From contig NZ_JQNJ01000001.1 of the NCBI RefSeq assembly GCF_000745185.1, positions 1,821,501-1,885,500 of the forward strand: a stretch of 64,000 nt of DNA, in the 5' to 3' direction. How positions within the stretch are numbered: the stretch's first letter is position 1; each line of letters begins with the position of its first letter. The position numbers and the translations under genes were made by a program. Under the pieces are notes generated by a model that saw nothing but the letters and a program-made list of their open reading frames with translations, had not been told where the DNA came from and ran no database searches. Of this stretch, positions 61,170 through 64,000 are shown in pieces. Source of the stretch: Muricauda sp. MAR_2010_75. Lineage in GTDB: Bacteria > Bacteroidota > Bacteroidia > Flavobacteriales > Flavobacteriaceae.

Positions 61170-64000
61170 TTAGTTGGAAGGTACAGTTGCTTGGGAAAAA
61201 GGTTCCAAAACCTGCAACGCCCTTTCCACGCTGGTGACACGGTCAAACACTAATAGCAACCGAAGCCCGTTCCGGGTCTGTTTTTCCTTGAGTTTGGCCT
61301 GTTGGGGATGGCTTTGCACATATTGCAGCACTTGGGTAAAAGCAGGGCTTTGGTAGAAACCGGACTGCTGGTCGGCAATAAAGTACCCGATAAACTTGCC
61401 CTTTTTCAATACCACTTTTTCCAATCCAATATGGGTGGCAATCCATTTTATTCGCACAGAATTGAGCAAGTCTTCGGCCTCTTCAGGGAGTTCGCCAAAG
61501 CGATCCACTAATTCCGCTTCGTATTTTTGAAGCCCTTCCTCATCCTTCACTTCATTGAGTTGTGTATACAGATTGAGGCGTTCGGTTATGTTGTTGATAT
61601 AGTCGTCTGGGAAGAGCAATTCAAAATCAGTGTCCAATTGAAGCTCTTTTACATAGGTTTTTTCCTTTCCGGATTCCACTTCATCATACAAATCTTTGAA
61701 TTCATTCTCTTTGAGTTCTTCAATGGCCTCCGCCAATATTTTTTGATAGGTCTCAAACCCAATTTCGTTGATAAACCCACTCTGCTCGCCACCCAACAAA
61801 TCGCCTGCACCACGGATTTCCAAATCCTTCATGGCTATGTTGAATCCACTTCCCAAATCCGTGAATTGCTCCAAAGCCTCAATACGTTTCCGGGCATCCG
61901 AGGTCATGACTTCGTAAGGCGGGGTTATGAAATAGCAGAAGGCCTTTTTATTACTTCGGCCCACACGGCCACGCATTTGGTGAAGGTCGCTCAACCCAAA
62001 ATTATTGGCATTATGGATAAAAATGGTGTTGGCGTTGGTCACATCCAAACCACTTTCTACAATGGTGGTGGAGACCAACACATCAAACTCCCCATTCATA
62101 AAGGCGAGCATGAGCTGTTCCAATTTTTTGCCCTCCATCTGCCCATGGCCAATACCAATTTTGGCATCGGGCACCAGGCGTTGGATCATCCCGGCTACTT
62201 CCTTGATGTTCTCAATGCGATTATGAATAAAGAACACTTGTCCGCCACGTTGAATTTCATAGGAAATGGCATCCCGGATAATCTCTTCATTGAATCCGAT
62301 GACCTGACTCTCGATAGGGTAGCGGTTGGGTGGTGGGGTGTTGATGACGGATAAGTCACGCGCCGCCATCAAACTAAATTGAAGCGTACGGGGGATGGGT
62401 GTGGCGGTCAAGGTAAGCACATCCACATTTTCCTTGATGGAACGCAGTTTTTCCTTTACCGAAACTCCAAATTTTTGCTCTTCATCCACAATAAGCAGTC
62501 CCAAATCCTTGAACTTCACATTTTTGTTCACCAATTGGTGCGTCCCAATGATGATATCGACTTTGCCACTTGCCAATCCCTCCAAAGTTTCTTTTTTTTC
62601 TTTTGTGGTCCTAAACCGATTGAGGTATTCCACGGTGACCGGCATGTCTTTCAGGCGCTCCTTGAAAGTTCGGTTATGCTGAAAGGCCAAAATGGTGGTG
62701 GGTACCAAAACAGCCACCTGTTTGCCATTGTCCACAGCCTTAAATGCCGCTCGGATGGCAACCTCGGTTTTTCCGAAGCCCACATCCCCACAAATAAGGC
62801 GGTCCATGGGGCGTTCGCTTTCCATGTCCTTTTTTACATCTTGGGTGGATTTTTCCTGATCTAGGGTGTCCTCATAAATGAAAGAAGCCTCCAACTCGTG
62901 CTGGAGATAACTATCTGGTGCATATTGAAACCCTTTTTCCAATCGTCTTTTGGCATACACCTGAATGAGATCAAAAGCAATTTTCTTAACCCGACTCTTG
63001 GTCTTTTGCTTCAACTTTTTCCAAGCGGCGGAACCCAGTTTATAGATTTTGGGTGGAGCACCATCCTTTCCGTTGTATTTAGAAATTTTGTGAAGAGAGT
63101 GGATGCTCACATATAAAATATCACGGTCGCCATAGATTAATTTTATGGCCTCTTGCTTTTTACCCTCCACATCAATTTTTTGCAACCCACCAAACTTCCC
63201 GATTCCATGATCAATGTGGGTCACATAGTCGCCTATTTCCAGTTTGTTGAGTTCCTTCAGGGTGATGGCCTGTTTTTTGGCGTAGCCATTTTTTAAATGG
63301 AATTTATGGTAGCGCTCAAAGATTTGGTGGTCGGTATAGCAAGCCAGTTTTAAGTCATGATCGATGAAGCCTTGGTAGAGCGGAAAAACCAAAGTTTGGT
63401 AATGTACGGTTTGGTCCACTTCATCAAAAATATCATGAAAACGCTTGGCCTGTTGCTCAGTGGAGCAGAAAATATAGTTGGTAAAACCTGCTTCGCGATT
63501 TTCGTTGAGGTTGTCAATGAGCAGATCAAATTTTTTGTTGAAAGAGGGTTGGGGTTTGGTATTGAATGTCACATTGAGCGCAGTCGAGATGTCATTTTTA
63601 GTACTATTGATTTCAACCAATGAAAAATCATCCAAGTGCAATTTCAGCAAAGCTGAATCCACAAAAAGTTCTTTGGGTTCGGCGTGTTTGATTTCCTTGC
63701 TGAGTTTGGTAAAGCTTTCTTCAGCTTTTGCAAAAAACGAATCAATCCGGTCATAAATCAAAGCGGGATTTTTGGCAAAGACTACGGTTTTAGGTGATAT
63801 GTATTTGAGAAAATTTTCTCGAGATTCCTGCAAAAACTTGTTTTCCACATTTGGGATGATGGTGATTTTCTTCACCTTATCCGTGGAAAGCTGTGTTTCT
63901 ACATCAAAGGTTCGGATACTATCCACTTCGTCCCCAAAAAATTCGATACGATAGGGTTCATCATGCGAAAAGGAAAACACGTCCACAATACCCCCGCGAA
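61170..64000 (-). CDS. mfd: Transcription-repair coupling factor Mfd (N-terminus outside window)
   Basis: About 943 residues; the frame runs out of the right edge reading RGGIVDVFSFS, which belongs to the UvrB-like N-terminal part, so roughly 150-170 residues are missing. Mfd displaces stalled RNA polymerase and recruits UvrA. Seen: UvrB-homology module, RNAP-interaction domain (LKELNKLEIGDYVTHIDHGIGKFGG), helicase motif I ICGDVGFGKTEVAIRAAF, DEEQKFG box, motif VI GRVGRSNKKAFCYF, and C-terminal TRCF domain (DDYINNITERLNLYTQLNE). Codons at 63568-63593 derive from a dispersed repeat. Confidence 0.95.
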   Translation of the reverse strand, partial: RGGIVDVFSFSHDEPYRIEFFGDEVDSIRTFDVETQLSTDKVKKITIIPNVENKFLQESRENFLKYISPKTVVFAKNPALIYDRIDSFFAKAEESFTKLSKEIKHAEPKELFVDSALLKLHLDDFSLVEINSTKNDISTALNVTFNTKPQPSFNKKFDLLIDNLNENREAGFTNYIFCSTEQQAKRFHDIFDEVDQTVHYQTLVFPLYQGFIDHDLKLACYTDHQIFERYHKFHLKNGYAKKQAITLKELNKLEIGDYVTHIDHGIGKFGGLQKIDVEGKKQEAIKLIYGDRDILYVSIHSLHKISKYNGKDGAPPKIYKLGSAAWKKLKQKTKSRVKKIAFDLIQVYAKRRLEKGFQYAPDSYLQHELEASFIYEDTLDQEKSTQDVKKDMESERPMDRLICGDVGFGKTEVAIRAAFKAVDNGKQVAVLVPTTILAFQHNRTFKERLKDMPVTVEYLNRFRTTKEKKETLEGLASGKVDIIIGTHQLVNKNVKFKDLGLLIVDEEQKFGVSVKEKLRSIKENVDVLTLTATPIPRTLQFSLMAARDLSVINTPPPNRYPIESQVIGFNEEIIRDAISYEIQRGGQVFFIHNRIENIKEVAGMIQRLVPDAKIGIGHGQMEGKKLEQLMLAFMNGEFDVLVSTTIVESGLDVTNANTIFIHNANNFGLSDLHQMRGRVGRSNKKAFCYFITPPYEVMTSDARKRIEALEQFTDLGSGFNIAMKDLEIRGAGDLLGGEQSGFINEIGFETYQKILAEAIEELKENEFKDLYDEVESGKEKTYVKELQLDTDFELLFPDDYINNITERLNLYTQLNEVKDEEGLQKYEAELVDRFGELPEEAEDLLNSVRIKWIATHIGLEKVVLKKGKFIGYFIADQQSGFYQSPAFTQVLQYVQSHPQQAKLKEKQTRNGLRLLLVFDRVTSVERALQVLEPFSQATVPSN
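63568..63593. repeat. Dispersed repeat inside mfd
   Basis: Begins GTCACATT, contains GAGCGCAGTCGAGA and ends TGTC; 23 of 26 bases equal the intergenic unit at 50360-50385. On the minus strand it is read in frame as DISTALNVT within the UvrB-like region of Mfd, where relatives have variable sequence. Confidence 0.8.

Noticed and set aside
61527..62354. 275-codon plus-strand frame opposite mfd
   Set aside because: It lies wholly antisense to the strongly conserved helicase part of mfd and its translation has no domain or signal; a shadow of the real gene.

Overview
The window looks like part of the chromosome of a marine-type member of the Flavobacteriaceae (Bacteroidota), probably near Muricauda/Allomuricauda. 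This rests on several signs: many secreted proteins ending their signal peptide in AQ/SQ, DUF5916 outer-membrane proteins, a DUF1501/DUF1800 pair with a type IX secretion (T9SS) sorting domain, short-chain L-threonine dehydrogenase, LytTR regulators, Bacteroidetes-type promoters (TTG, about 17 bases, TAnnTTTG), and almost no Shine-Dalgarno sequences. The genus is inferred from general protein character, not from a search. I saw no rRNA, tRNA, CRISPR array, insertion sequence or prophage. About 56 genes are called; the first (amidohydrolase) and last (mfd) are cut by the window ends.

Layout. 1-2.7 kb: amidohydrolase tail, a CarboxypepD_reg-like protein and a class C-type serine hydrolase. 3-7 kb: membrane AraC-type regulator, one-heme cytochrome c and a first DUF5916 protein. 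7-8.8 kb: LytTR/LytS two-component pair. 9-14 kb: tightly packed operon (SMP-30-like protein, lipoprotein, Tat-exported ankyrin-like protein, small membrane protein) facing a second DUF5916 protein. 14.4-22.3 kb: two convergent operons, a secreted dikinase-like enzyme plus class A-type serine hydrolase against a second class A-type serine hydrolase plus an ATP/ADP-translocase-like transporter fused to HEAT repeats. 22.6-31 kb: small housekeeping and accessory genes (moaE-moaC, threonine dehydrogenase, M28 peptidase, SDR, CBS protein). 31-36.4 kb: Asp-box (sortilin-like) protein with pentapeptide-repeat and zinc-ribbon genes, SIMPL protein. 36.5-40.7 kb: glycerate kinase, GNAT, Dps, membrane LytTR protein. 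40.8-46.4 kb: FG-GAP/ASPIC protein overlapping an isoquinoline-oxidoreductase-like molybdoenzyme, short SSB, two tandem Cys/His paralogs. 46.4-52.5 kb: PAP2, histone-deacetylase-like hydrolase, tex, metG. 52.7-56 kb: DUF1501/DUF1800. 56-64 kb: YraN, ACT protein, DUF3352-like protein, VOC protein, serine hydrolase, mfd.

Two things stand out. First, the 14.4-22.3 kb module puts an exported, ATP-grasp/phosphohistidine (glucan-water-dikinase-like order) enzyme beside a nucleotide-translocase-like transporter and two exported SxxK hydrolases. It could be a nucleotide-dependent envelope system; this is inference, but the parts are plain in the sequence. Second, a palindromic repeat family occurs between genes (50.36-50.43 kb, 61.0-61.16 kb) and also in frame inside metG and mfd, with compensatory base changes in the hairpin arms, reminiscent of the in-frame palindromic elements of Rickettsia.
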